Shown: positions 8,385-17,555 of the stretch, in pieces
Layout: each line of letters starts with the position of its first letter
How positions within the stretch are numbered: position 1 is the stretch's first letter
Assembly: GCF_007859865.1 (NCBI RefSeq)
Contig: NZ_SJPI01000004.1
Location: 1-64,000 of the forward strand
Direction: 5' to 3'
Length of the DNA: 64,000 nt
From: Rubripirellula amarantea
Lineage (GTDB): Bacteria > Planctomycetota > Planctomycetia > Pirellulales > Pirellulaceae
The notes under the pieces: model-generated
Seen by the model: only the letters and a program-made list of their open reading frames with translations
The model's database searches: none
Told to the model about the DNA's origin: nothing
Position numbers and translations under genes: made by a program

Positions 8385-9398
8385 TTAGCCTGCATTGCGA
8401 TTGAGTTCGCGTTTGGAATTGTCGCTGGAATTCCGGTCGGAAGGTCCATCAAGGCTCGCGTTATCTGCTTCGACTGCCTCGACTGCTTTGTTTGGTTCGT
8501 CAAAGAATGGGAACAACCTTCGAATTTCATCGTCACTTGGCTGGGCACCGTACTCGCATATTTCGAACGTTTCCGCGTACTTGACCGCGTTGCCCCGCTC
8601 TTCGCCGTACCAACGTACGAGTGAATCGCGATAGTTCGCTGCTTCATTCTCAGAACGATTGTTCCATACCTCGCGAACCATTTCTAATCGCAGATCCTTC
8701 ATTCTTGCTGGTGGCGACTTGGCTGCGGTTTCTTCGTTTCCTAGTGCACCGCCGTCGAACACTTGGGATTCGAGTTCTGCGATCGCTGCGACCTTGGTTT
8801 CAAACGCATCGTCAATCGAGACGGCAATATCAGCCTTGAAGGGATACGGATTTTTGAATCGGTCGCTGCTGTATAAGAAGACCGGATTCTTTTTCAACGC
8901 AGGAACATCGGGACAGAAAAACGGCACTGCAACCATGAAGGAAGCGTCCTGTACCAGCACGCCCACATAGCGATGATCGGGGTGATAGTCCCAAGGTCGA
9001 TGAGCGATCACAACGTCCGCTTTCCATTCGCGGATCAGCCGAGTAATGATGCGCCGATTTTCAAGGGTAGGCATCAATTCGCCATCGTGAATGTCCACGA
9101 CTTCCGATGTCGTGTTCATGATTTCAGACGCCTTGCGAACTTCTTCCGTCCGGCGTTTCGCGAGGGCGCCACCTGACATGGACCAATGCCCGATATCGCC
9201 ATTGGTGACTGACACTAATTTCACATGGTGTCCAAGTCGCGACCATTTTACTGCGCATCCGCCGGCTCGATATTCGGCATCGTCAGGGTGAGCCCCAAAA
9301 ACGATAATACGAAGTTTGCCGTCGTCATCCGAGGAAACGTCTGCAAACGCGACGGAAGTAGAAAACGTGATCGTTAGTAGACATATTAGCAAACGCAT
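8385..9398 (-). CDS. Secreted PIG-L family deacetylase
   Basis: A 337-residue protein with a signal peptide (1-19). The zinc-binding signature AHPDD lies at about residues 35-39, and a HRPWDYHPDH segment near 130 supplies further ligands. This is the LmbE/PIG-L fold, which removes N-acetyl groups from amino sugars or their conjugates. Export suggests work on extracellular glycans or breakdown products. Family length is usually 230-290; the extra C-terminus is acidic and Ser/Asn-rich, without a clear domain. It sits alone between intergenic stretches, with a hairpin after its stop. Confidence 0.88.
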   Translation of the reverse strand: MRLLICLLTITFSTSVAFADVSSDDDGKLRIIVFGAHPDDAEYRAGGCAVKWSRLGHHVKLVSVTNGDIGHWSMSGGALAKRRTEEVRKASEIMNTTSEVVDIHDGELMPTLENRRIITRLIREWKADVVIAHRPWDYHPDHRYVGVLVQDASFMVAVPFFCPDVPALKKNPVFLYSSDRFKNPYPFKADIAVSIDDAFETKVAAIAELESQVFDGGALGNEETAAKSPPARMKDLRLEMVREVWNNRSENEAANYRDSLVRWYGEERGNAVKYAETFEICEYGAQPSDDEIRRLFPFFDEPNKAVEAVEADNASLDGPSDRNSSDNSKRELNRNAG

Positions 9399-9953
9399 GG
9401 TCGTTCTTTTCCAGGGTTGTGGTGAGAGTCTTGTTTGGGGGTAGCATGGCTTGCGACCTAGGGGATCAATTTCCCGCAGGTGCTTTGCTCGCAGTGCTTA
9501 GTAGAAATCAGGAAAATCAAAATGTGCGAGCACGTCGGGAAGAAGTATTGTAAGTGGCCAGTCGCATCGCTCGTTCTTTGCGATATCGAAACATGACACC
9601 AGGACGTTTGAGAGCTTAGCAAAGGTGACTCGTTCGTGTGACAGAGTTGCAAGTTGGCGAGGTTTTCTATTTCACTCCGCCTTCGATGCTTTGCCTTGCA
9701 AAATTTCATTGGGGAACGCCGCGGCAATCCATTACAATCCATCTTTGCCGTCCGTGTAAGGCAAACGCCTCGTAAATGTCGCAAGAAGATATCTATTACG
9801 TGCGACGAGTTGTCCTGATTGCGTGCAGGACATCGGCATCACTGCCTCACCGTGCAAATTTGTCACAGTCTTCAAAGCCGTCCATCGCGGTTTGTTTTCG
9901 CCCCTCCCGCTCGGCAAGGTTCCGCTGTGAAGTGTTATCAGAGTTTGAAAGCG
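9399..9953. other. Divergent intergenic region
   Basis: About 555 bp between the divergent PIG-L and hydrolase genes. Minus-strand frames such as 9458-9784 and 9732-10049 have neither ribosome site nor recognisable product. Both promoters are expected here; no confident -35/-10 pair was picked out. Confidence 0.45.
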
Positions 9954-11951
9954 ATGCTGATCTACAAACGTTTGCGTATCGTCGCGATTTTCGCGTCGAC
10001 ACTGATGCTCTGCCTGTCCACTTTCGGCGCCGATCAAGTGTCGGATCAACCTGACATCGACAAGAGCACGGAACTGGGAGACCGTTTGTTAGCGGAGTAC
10101 TTTCAACTTGAGACCGCCGCCCTATCAACGGAGGTCGTGACGCCGGGCATGACTTTACCCAAGTTGAAGACACAACAAAGCATCGATCGACAACGCCTCG
10201 CCGAAATGCTTGGTCTTGATCCAATGCCAAAGCGAACGCCGCTTGAAGCGGTCGTGGTGAGCACCGAAGCACGCGACGGTTTCCGGGTTCAACGATTGCA
10301 TTTCCAACCGTCCCCGGGTTTGTATGTTGCGGCAAATTTCTATTTGCCACTGAAGGTCGATCAAGCGTTACCAACCATCTTGTATGTATGTGGTCACGCC
10401 AACACCGAAGCCAATGGAGTTCGCCCCGGGAACAAGGCGGCCTACCATCACCATGGCGTTTGGTTCGCACGAAATGGCTATGCGTGCTTGATCGTTGATA
10501 CTATCCAGCTAGGTGAATTCGCAGGGCAGCATCATGGCACCTATCGCTGGGAAAAGTGGTGGTGGAACAATCGCGGATACACTCCCGCAGGCGTCGAAGC
10601 GTGGACAGGCATTCGCGCGTTGGATTACCTAGAGACTCGCCAAGAGGTCGACGCCAACCGCTTTGGCATCACCGGGCGATCGGGCGGGGGAGCATACTCG
10701 TGGTGGATCGCAGCACTCGACCAACGTATCAAAGTGGCGGTACCAGTCGCCGGGATCACAACGTTGAGAAATCACGTTGTCGATGGATGCGTCGAAGGTC
10801 ACTGCGATTGCATGTACATGATCAACACCTATCGTTGGGATTACGCTCGAGTGGCAGCATTGATGGCACCACGACCTTTGCTGATTTCCAACAGTGATAA
10901 AGACAGCCTGTTTCCGCTCGATGGCGTGGTAGAGATTCATCGCCAAGTTCGTGACGTTTACGATGTTCATAGCAAGCCCGATCATCTTGGCTTGCAGATC
11001 ACCGAAGGACCACACAAAGACACGCAAGAACTCCGCGTTCATGCTTTCCGATGGTTCAACCGTTTCTTAAAGAACGATGAATCGCTCATTCGTACGCCGG
11101 CGGAGCAGTGCATTGAACTCAGCGACTTGGCCGTTTTCGACCATCCACCCAACGACGAGCAAGTGACCACGGTTGACGAATGGTTTATCCCCCAGGCCCA
11201 TGAACCAATCGAGAACTGGCTCGAATCTCTGCGTGATAAATCATTTGCGGGTTGGCCAAGCGAGGACCAGGTGCGGCCACTTCGCCTAGAACTCGTTGCC
11301 GAAAACGAGAAAGACGGCGTTCGATGCGAGGTTTATGAATTCGACAGTCAACAACCGTACCGCCTTCCGTTGTTCGTTATCAGCATTAACGAGCCTTCGA
11401 CCAAGGTGAATGCGTGGACACTCGAAACTTTGAACCAGGAACAGTGGGGGCGGGTAGCCGGAGGCATCGCATCAATGATGCCTCAATCGCTGCCAAACAC
11501 ACAGGCATCGAGTGAGGACTTTGAGATCCTCGCCGAGCGTGTGAGGCGGAGTCCCGATCGCAAGCTTGTGCTCTTTGCTCCACGTGGAATCGGCCCAACG
11601 GAGTGGACTCGAGATCCAACCGAACGAGTACACATTCGCCGTCGCTTCATGTTGTTAGGCCAGACTCAAGATGCAATGCGGATCTGGGATCTTCGGCGAG
11701 CGATAGCGGCGGTGCGAGCAATGCCTACGTACGACGATGCGTCATTAACGCTTCGCGGCAGCAACCATGCTGCGGCATGGGCGTTGTACGCTAGTTTATT
11801 TGACCAACATGTCAGTGAACTCGAAATGCGAAACCTTCCAACCAGTCATAGAGATGGAATCACGTTGCTGAACGTTGAACGAGTGGTCGATATGGCCACC
11901 GTGGTTCAGCAGGCAGGCAAGCGTTCCAAGCTCAGCATCATTCGTGACTAG
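9954..11951 (+). CDS. Secreted alpha/beta hydrolase (acetyl-xylan-esterase-like)
   Basis: A 665-residue protein when started at the ATG at 9954, which opens directly into a signal peptide (MLIYKRLRIVAIFASTLM..A). The frame extends upstream to 9819, but that part is Arg/His-rich and not signal-like. The nucleophile elbow GRSGGG lies at about residue 240. HVCGHAN..., the WWWNNRGYTPAGVEAWTGIRALDYL stretch and APRPLLISNSDKDSLFP are typical of the planctomycete acetyl xylan esterase/hydrolase family. It likely deacetylates plant or algal polysaccharides. The C-terminal 250 residues form a second, less conserved hydrolase-like region. Confidence 0.82.
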   Translation: MLIYKRLRIVAIFASTLMLCLSTFGADQVSDQPDIDKSTELGDRLLAEYFQLETAALSTEVVTPGMTLPKLKTQQSIDRQRLAEMLGLDPMPKRTPLEAVVVSTEARDGFRVQRLHFQPSPGLYVAANFYLPLKVDQALPTILYVCGHANTEANGVRPGNKAAYHHHGVWFARNGYACLIVDTIQLGEFAGQHHGTYRWEKWWWNNRGYTPAGVEAWTGIRALDYLETRQEVDANRFGITGRSGGGAYSWWIAALDQRIKVAVPVAGITTLRNHVVDGCVEGHCDCMYMINTYRWDYARVAALMAPRPLLISNSDKDSLFPLDGVVEIHRQVRDVYDVHSKPDHLGLQITEGPHKDTQELRVHAFRWFNRFLKNDESLIRTPAEQCIELSDLAVFDHPPNDEQVTTVDEWFIPQAHEPIENWLESLRDKSFAGWPSEDQVRPLRLELVAENEKDGVRCEVYEFDSQQPYRLPLFVISINEPSTKVNAWTLETLNQEQWGRVAGGIASMMPQSLPNTQASSEDFEILAERVRRSPDRKLVLFAPRGIGPTEWTRDPTERVHIRRRFMLLGQTQDAMRIWDLRRAIAAVRAMPTYDDASLTLRGSNHAAAWALYASLFDQHVSELEMRNLPTSHRDGITLLNVERVVDMATVVQQAGKRSKLSIIRD

Positions 11952-11992
11952 TCGAACTTGAAGGAACGTGCGAAACGCAAAATCAGGCACGC

Positions 11993-12829
11993 TCATTTCT
12001 TTACTTCGCTGTAGCGTTCTTGAAGCAGAAATCCGGTTCTTTCGTTGGGCTTTGCTGCACGTGCACCTCCGATGCATCCTGACGCCTTCGTGCAATGTCC
12101 GTTTCCAACCAGCAGTCGCCCATCACCAAGACTTGCAATGCCAAGCGAACAGTTTGTTTCATAGCGTCCCAAGACTTGAAAGTCAGGATCGGTAACCAGA
12201 AGTATTGCCGGACTCCCGTAGCAACCGAACCACCATCGTCCGTGGGCGAAGGCTGCAGTCTGGATTCCCAAGTGTGTGTGTCCACTTTCAATCACATGTT
12301 TCTTGATGAACTGAAAGTTAGCATCGTATTCATAGACGTAGTTTTCGCTCATTTGGTCGGGTAATCCACCGACGACATAGAATCGTCCGTCTCGAAACCC
12401 AACTCCTCCCGCTCCATAAAACACCTCGTCGCATGGATGTTTTTCTAGTTCCACCAGATCATCAGTGTCGTAGACGTAAATCCAAGAATCTGCGTTCCCT
12501 TCGGGATGGTTAAATTCGCCAAGGTTGACTGCGACGAAAAGTTTTCCCTCGTGAACGCAGAGATCGCCGTGATGATTGGCGACCGGAACTTTCTTAATCA
12601 CCTTTCCGTTGAGGTCCGTTTTCACGAGCGTCGTCGTGAAGCTCCAGTAGATCGCGGACGACTCTGCACAGATCCCCTGCAGATGGTGAGAGTACGTGCC
12701 TTCGCATTCTACTTGATACAAGTCATCCAACGATTGGGACGGACTGTTGTGCGGCAGATCTTCGGCAGAGACGTCAAGGTGCACTGCAACCAACCATGTC
12801 AGCATGCAAAGAACGAATCGGTTGTTCAT
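11993..12829 (-). CDS. Secreted beta-propeller-like protein
   Basis: A 278-residue exported protein (signal peptide 1-22) with repeated short strands: GICAESSAIYWSFTTTLVKTD, HGDLCVHEGKLFVAVN, GGVGFRDGRFYVVGG, QTAAFAHGRWWFGCYG. These look like propeller blades without catalytic residues that I can name. Several Cys residues could form disulfides. It converges with the hydrolase at 9954-11951, 41 bp between stops. Function is unknown; similar proteins in planctomycetes are annotated only as hypothetical. Confidence 0.7.
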   Translation of the reverse strand: MNNRFVLCMLTWLVAVHLDVSAEDLPHNSPSQSLDDLYQVECEGTYSHHLQGICAESSAIYWSFTTTLVKTDLNGKVIKKVPVANHHGDLCVHEGKLFVAVNLGEFNHPEGNADSWIYVYDTDDLVELEKHPCDEVFYGAGGVGFRDGRFYVVGGLPDQMSENYVYEYDANFQFIKKHVIESGHTHLGIQTAAFAHGRWWFGCYGSPAILLVTDPDFQVLGRYETNCSLGIASLGDGRLLVGNGHCTKASGCIGGARAAKPNERTGFLLQERYSEVKK

Positions 12830-13247
12830 GGTATTCTCGCCAAAGTCGTATGAAGCAGTATGAAGTCGTGATTGGTGTGCTAGAGCGAACCGTCAACGTC
12901 TGACATCCACCAGTTCTAACTCTGCTGCCTCCTTGAAGCAAACCATGTTATTCCAACCATACCCTACTTTGTTGGTGCAACATAACGCTGCCGAATGCGA
13001 CACAGCGATCGCGCCGTTGGAAACAGTGACGTTCTAGTTCGCGGTACAAACGCCTTGATCCCTGAGCACCACATTCATCGACCAACAAGAACCGTTTCCT
13101 TGGACAACGCGCAATGGTTGCCGATGTTGAACCAAAACGCGTCGCCTCTTAATCGCACGAGCGTTATGCAAAGCCGAACTCAAACACGATTACGGTAGTT
13201 GTACGTTTCAAGCTACCCTCGCGCAAACTCAACATTGCGAGATGAGG
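12830..13247. other. Intergenic, nothing identified
   Basis: About 420 bp. A 67-residue plus-strand frame at 12995-13198 has no ribosome site and a random-looking composition. No repeat or hairpin stands out. Confidence 0.5.
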
Positions 13248-15329
13248 TCAATCAGTTTGTTCGAGTCTCGCGATCGTGGAGTCTCGCCAAGCTTTACGGT
13301 ATTGTGATAGAGCGAGACTAACATGACCTTCAGCCGCCTGCTGTATTTCGGCGAGGTCGACTCCGGACGCTCGCAATTTCGATGCAACCTGATGAGTGAC
13401 GCTGATGTGATGGTCCGTCAAAGCCTTTGTGATCGCTGCGAAATCTTGTCCATGTTGATGAATCAATTGATCGGCGTATTGGGCGGGCGATGAAAACATA
13501 CCATCCCCATCCGCATCGATGCGGATCGCACCGGAGCAACTAAACGCACGAGATTCGAAGTCGGGCGAATCGACGTCGTAGGGCTTCGCCATTGGCCAAT
13601 AAGGGGCCGATACTCCGGGCCCCGTTGCGGTGGCGGTGACCCAGACATCATGTTTAAGTTCACCTGGCGCGATCCGCCAAGTGTGACGAAACTTCTTGCC
13701 AGCACTCCGAGATGACTCACCGGGGACTTTTTCACTAAAGCGACGTTGACCGCAAATGTACAACTCGACAGAGTCAGCTTCCGTCCACTGCGGGCCGTGG
13801 ACTTCGACGACGAGTTCCAACCCATTTTGTCCAAGTGTGACAAGATCTGAATCGTTCGCTTCACGGTTGACGTTCAAGGTTGCCAATAGTCCATAGCTAA
13901 CCACAACACGGCCTGCGAGAAAGGAATCGACGCATTCGTCAATATTGATCGACGCCGGGTCCGTATCGTTGCAACGGATGTAAGTTCTGCCCTGACCAAC
14001 GATGTAACGCGAAACATCGTGCGAATCACTTCCGCCTACAGGGGTGGGCGAAAGTCCACGGTTCATCAGTCCACACCAATCCATAAACAGCAGCTTCACA
14101 TCGTTCTTAATGGCACCCGAATTGATTACTTCCAACGCGTTGTATCGTTGCAATTGGCCATCGAGGTTTTCGCCGGTCAGACTGAGATGATGACGAGGTG
14201 AAAAGGGACGGAATCCATTATGGATGTCACGTGCATGGTTCAAGATCGCGACACGCACGCCGGGAGTTGAATAGATATCCTCAAACAGATCTTCCCAATG
14301 GTGGATGTGAAAGTCGGGAATGGGGCTGTCATCTTCGATCGGAAAAATGCAGAAGTGCCCCTTTTCAGTGGAGACTTCATTGCCAATCACAGGTGTGAAT
14401 TCGGAAACCAATCCGGCAGCAATGAGCGATGGTCGAAAGTCAACATGCTTGTTGTGGTCGGTGGCGATTGCCAATTCAACACCTTCCCCGGCCAATGTGA
14501 CCATTCGTTCCTCGATCGTGCAATCTCCGTGGCCAGAATGTGTCAAAGTATGCATGTGCGTGTCACAGGCAACCCATCCGGCGGTATCGACTTCGCGTCT
14601 AAGCTTCATCGACGCTCGCATGCGCTGACCAGGCATGATCTCGATGTCGGTGCTCGCGATGGAATATTCGAAACCACGTCCAGCATAAAGTTTGTAGACA
14701 CCAGCCTTGACTGCGAAACTTGTCCTTCCCGAGCTCGTGTAAACAACCCCTGCACGCACTGCCGTTTCAACGTCCGGTTCCGCGATTACTGGGACTAGAG
14801 TTCCACGTTCGTCGACAATCGTGATACGGCCTGGCATAAAGCCCCCCCTCTCGTCGAACAAATCTACGTCGATTGTCGCAGCAGACCGAAGCGTCGGTGG
14901 ATCCATTCGATGAATTCGGATCTCACCTACACGAATGTCATCAACGACGTCTTTGTTGTGAGGAAGAACTTCGAGCTTATTTTCCCCCTGCACCAACGCG
15001 CCATGTGGAATTTCAAAATCAGTCACCATGTCGTTTTCATCACGAACGAGCCGACCGAGCGGTTGTTCATTGATCAACACTTGCCACGCTTCCTTCACAT
15101 CCTGTTGGCGAAGTGACAGCGTGTAGGCTTCAGGATTCGGTTCCGAGTGGAACCTGCGTTCAATACGAGCACCAGACGCGACCTCCGGAAACGAGCTCCA
15201 TTCCCGCGTTTCACCACTGCGCAAATGAATCATCGCTTCCTCAAGACTGACCGTATCCTCCGATGGTTCCTGTGCGAATGCTGCTGAAGCAACGTTAACA
15301 AAGAACAATACGCAGATGAAGTTTTTCAT
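13248..15329 (-). CDS. CehA/McbA-type PHP-domain metallohydrolase, secreted
   Basis: A 693-residue protein starting at the ATG at 15329 (MKNFICVLFFVNVASAAFA signal); an in-frame TTG two codons earlier is less likely. After an N-terminal beta-sandwich region comes the PHP metal site: DTHMHTLTHSGHGDC near residues 257-271, ATDHNKHVDF near 290-300 and GSDSHDVSRY near 440. CehA-like enzymes hydrolyse phospho- or carbamate esters using metals; the natural substrate here is unknown. The C-terminus ends with an EF-hand-like DADGDG segment, also common in planctomycete secreted proteins. Confidence 0.85.
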   Translation of the reverse strand: MKNFICVLFFVNVASAAFAQEPSEDTVSLEEAMIHLRSGETREWSSFPEVASGARIERRFHSEPNPEAYTLSLRQQDVKEAWQVLINEQPLGRLVRDENDMVTDFEIPHGALVQGENKLEVLPHNKDVVDDIRVGEIRIHRMDPPTLRSAATIDVDLFDERGGFMPGRITIVDERGTLVPVIAEPDVETAVRAGVVYTSSGRTSFAVKAGVYKLYAGRGFEYSIASTDIEIMPGQRMRASMKLRREVDTAGWVACDTHMHTLTHSGHGDCTIEERMVTLAGEGVELAIATDHNKHVDFRPSLIAAGLVSEFTPVIGNEVSTEKGHFCIFPIEDDSPIPDFHIHHWEDLFEDIYSTPGVRVAILNHARDIHNGFRPFSPRHHLSLTGENLDGQLQRYNALEVINSGAIKNDVKLLFMDWCGLMNRGLSPTPVGGSDSHDVSRYIVGQGRTYIRCNDTDPASINIDECVDSFLAGRVVVSYGLLATLNVNREANDSDLVTLGQNGLELVVEVHGPQWTEADSVELYICGQRRFSEKVPGESSRSAGKKFRHTWRIAPGELKHDVWVTATATGPGVSAPYWPMAKPYDVDSPDFESRAFSCSGAIRIDADGDGMFSSPAQYADQLIHQHGQDFAAITKALTDHHISVTHQVASKLRASGVDLAEIQQAAEGHVSLALSQYRKAWRDSTIARLEQTD

Positions 15330-16056
15330 GATCAATCCAAGGGCAGGGCGCGAGCCTTCGACCGGCTTAAGCGATCAATGATAACGGTTTCGCCCCATCA
15401 AATAACAATGGAAGTCAATTAGTGCTTAACAGCGTTACTCTCCCGGATTTAGAACACGGGAATAAGAGTCCAAATGATAACTAGCTGCGAGCTGGATGCG
15501 ACGAACATTGGTAAATCGCAGGAATCAAACGTGGTGTCACCGAGGATCGTCCAATTCGATGCATCACGAACGGCTGAATTTCCAATCAGGTTCGCTCCTC
15601 GCCTCGGTAGGTGGGGCCGGCTCGAATCAGCGTTCTGCGAAAACAGTTCTTCGTCACTGATCGCGACAAGCAAAAGGAATACAAATCCCATTCCCGTACG
15701 TGTGATGGTGACCTTGGGTGGAGGTTAAGTGATATCCAAACCACCCCATTTCTTTTGAACAGATCGTGCCCGAGTATTCGATTGGAATCAGGCAGCACGA
15801 CTGGCCATGAAGCTACCTAAGCGTGCAGCAGGACAAGACCAGCGTCCATTCTCAACGACTCAATCGCTCTTTCTTTCAAGATACATTACCGCACGGTGAC
15901 AAGGTGGATACACTTCTTTGAACTGCTTGGGGAACCTATTCGTTGAGACTTGCCACACGATTTGTCAGGTCATTCGCGTGAGCGGACCTCCCTGCCGATC
16001 AACATGTCAGCAAACTGCTGTTTCAAGCCTGCAAGTCCCCGCGAGAGCCACAACGA
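15330..16056. other. Long divergent intergenic region
   Basis: About 730 bp between divergent genes. Apart from the possible gene fragment at 15449-15691, I see no supported gene, repeat or RNA. Confidence 0.45.
15449..15691 (-). pseudogene. Possible remnant of a secreted carbohydrate-binding protein
   Basis: An 80-residue frame begins with a short signal-like stretch (MGFVFLLLVAIS). It then has ANLIGNSAVRDASNWTILGD, which resembles the N-terminus of CBM4/9-type secreted proteins, before ending in a stop after an unrelated hydrophobic tail. It could be the decayed 5' end of a larger gene, or chance. Confidence 0.25.
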
Positions 16057-17298
16057 ATGATGAACCAGCTAGAGAGTACGAGCCATCCAAACTCCACAAC
16101 GTTAGCAAAGCTGTCTCGTCACAGCGTTCTGATCACTGTTTTCGCAATCATCGTGAGCGTGATCAATGTCGTTTACTCAGAAACTGCGTCCGGCGATCAA
16201 GGTAGCAAGAATACGATTTGGTTAACCCCCAACGGCGATGACGCCAACTCTGGCAAGTCGGTCACCAATGGAGTTGCGTCTGGAAAACGTGCTGCAGAGC
16301 TAGCGTCGCCAGGAAGCCGTATCGTCGTGGCCGAAGGCCGATATTCGCCTCTTCGATTCGAGGGTCTCAAGGGAAGCGAGAGCGCCCCGATCCTCATCGA
16401 AGCGCAGAACAGAAGCGAAGGCAGCGAATCGGGGACCGTCGTTAGCTCTGGGAATTTCAAAGGTGGCACAGGTCTAACGTTGGTGAAATGCCAGCACGTT
16501 ATTCTAAGCGGCTTTGAAGTAACGAAGACACAAAAGGGAATCGGCGTTCATAGTTGTTCGCATTGCATCATCAAGGACAACTGGCTTCACGACCTGGGTC
16601 AGGAAGCGATCCACGTCGGCCGAGGGCCAACCAATAGCGGAGACAATCCATTCACTGGCCCGGAATCGCACCATGTACGTGTAGCAAATAACAAGATCTC
16701 ATCCACTGGTAAGTCGATTGCGATCTATGGCGAAGGCATCTACATCGGTACGGGGGCCATACGTGGCGACCATTCCCATGACATTGTGGTCGAAGACAAT
16801 GTCTTGACTGACATTTCAGCCGAAGCTATCGAACTAAAGCCGGGAACCTACAACTTGATCGTGCGAGGGAACAAAATTTCCAACACACATCACGAGTACA
16901 ACGCGGCTATCACGGTTTGTGTCGAAGGAACGACGTCCAACAATGGGAACTATTTGATAGAGAACAACGTCATCCGTGACATCAAGAAGGTCCGCTATGG
17001 CGTAGCCGGCATTGCGATCGGTCACGGCAACGCAATTATCCGCAACAATCAAATTTCCGATATCGATGGCGGCATAGGGATACAGGTTTATCGACGCTTT
17101 CAGAATGAAGACGCTTTGAAGGTTGAATTAACCAACAACACCGTACGTGCAAACGGTGTGGGAGACAGCATCACCTTGCACTACGGAAATTGCGGCCTGA
17201 AAGATTCGCCGTTAAAAGCAAACGTGTCGTTGCGTGACAACCAAACGGATGATGCCAGCGCAGGCACCGTCGTGCACACTCAATCAACGCCGAAATAG
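16057..17298 (+). CDS. Secreted right-handed parallel beta-helix protein
   Basis: A 413-residue protein with an N-terminal membrane or signal segment (about 20-41). After TIWLTPNGDDANSGKS it has successive beta-helix turns with the NxI/NxV pattern: GFEVTKTQKGIGVHSCSHCIIKDN, HVRVANNKISS, DIVVEDNVLTDIS, LIVRGNKISN, YLIENNVIRDI, AIIRNNQIS. Such folds occur in polysaccharide lyases, epimerases and surface binding proteins. No catalytic set is obvious, so polysaccharide binding or cleavage is a guess. Two Met codons (16057, 16060) are equally possible starts. Confidence 0.8.
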   Translation: MMNQLESTSHPNSTTLAKLSRHSVLITVFAIIVSVINVVYSETASGDQGSKNTIWLTPNGDDANSGKSVTNGVASGKRAAELASPGSRIVVAEGRYSPLRFEGLKGSESAPILIEAQNRSEGSESGTVVSSGNFKGGTGLTLVKCQHVILSGFEVTKTQKGIGVHSCSHCIIKDNWLHDLGQEAIHVGRGPTNSGDNPFTGPESHHVRVANNKISSTGKSIAIYGEGIYIGTGAIRGDHSHDIVVEDNVLTDISAEAIELKPGTYNLIVRGNKISNTHHEYNAAITVCVEGTTSNNGNYLIENNVIRDIKKVRYGVAGIAIGHGNAIIRNNQISDIDGGIGIQVYRRFQNEDALKVELTNNTVRANGVGDSITLHYGNCGLKDSPLKANVSLRDNQTDDASAGTVVHTQSTPK

Positions 17299-17510
17299 GC
17301 ACTGGAGTGATTCTGGCTGCGATTGCTAGAGCTTGAGATTTGTCCTTCGATCTGATCCACTCTTTCTAAGTTTTCGGCTCAGATCTTAGATCGCTTCTGC
17401 TGCCACTCGTCCGATGCGATGTCGGGAGTCGTCTCGTAGCCCAACTCGAATGATTCAGGGCAGTCGATAGACTATGTTCGAACTAGACTGAATGACTTGC
17501 CGTGTTCTCC

Positions 17511-17552
17511 CTCCTTCGCCCCTTGCCCTCCTTCGCCCCTTGCCCTCGTTCG
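17511..17552 (+). repeat. 17-bp tandem repeat, 2.5 copies
   Basis: CTCCTTCGCCCCTTGCC occurs at 17511-17527 and 17528-17544, with a partial copy to 17552. It lies directly upstream of the ATG at 17556. The unit is not a multiple of three, so it is more likely leader than coding sequence. Confidence 0.9.
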
Positions 17553-17555
17553 ACT

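Noticed and set aside
9458-9784. Minus-strand 108-codon ORF upstream of the hydrolase gene
   Set aside because: No ribosome site, random composition, and it covers the expected promoter region.
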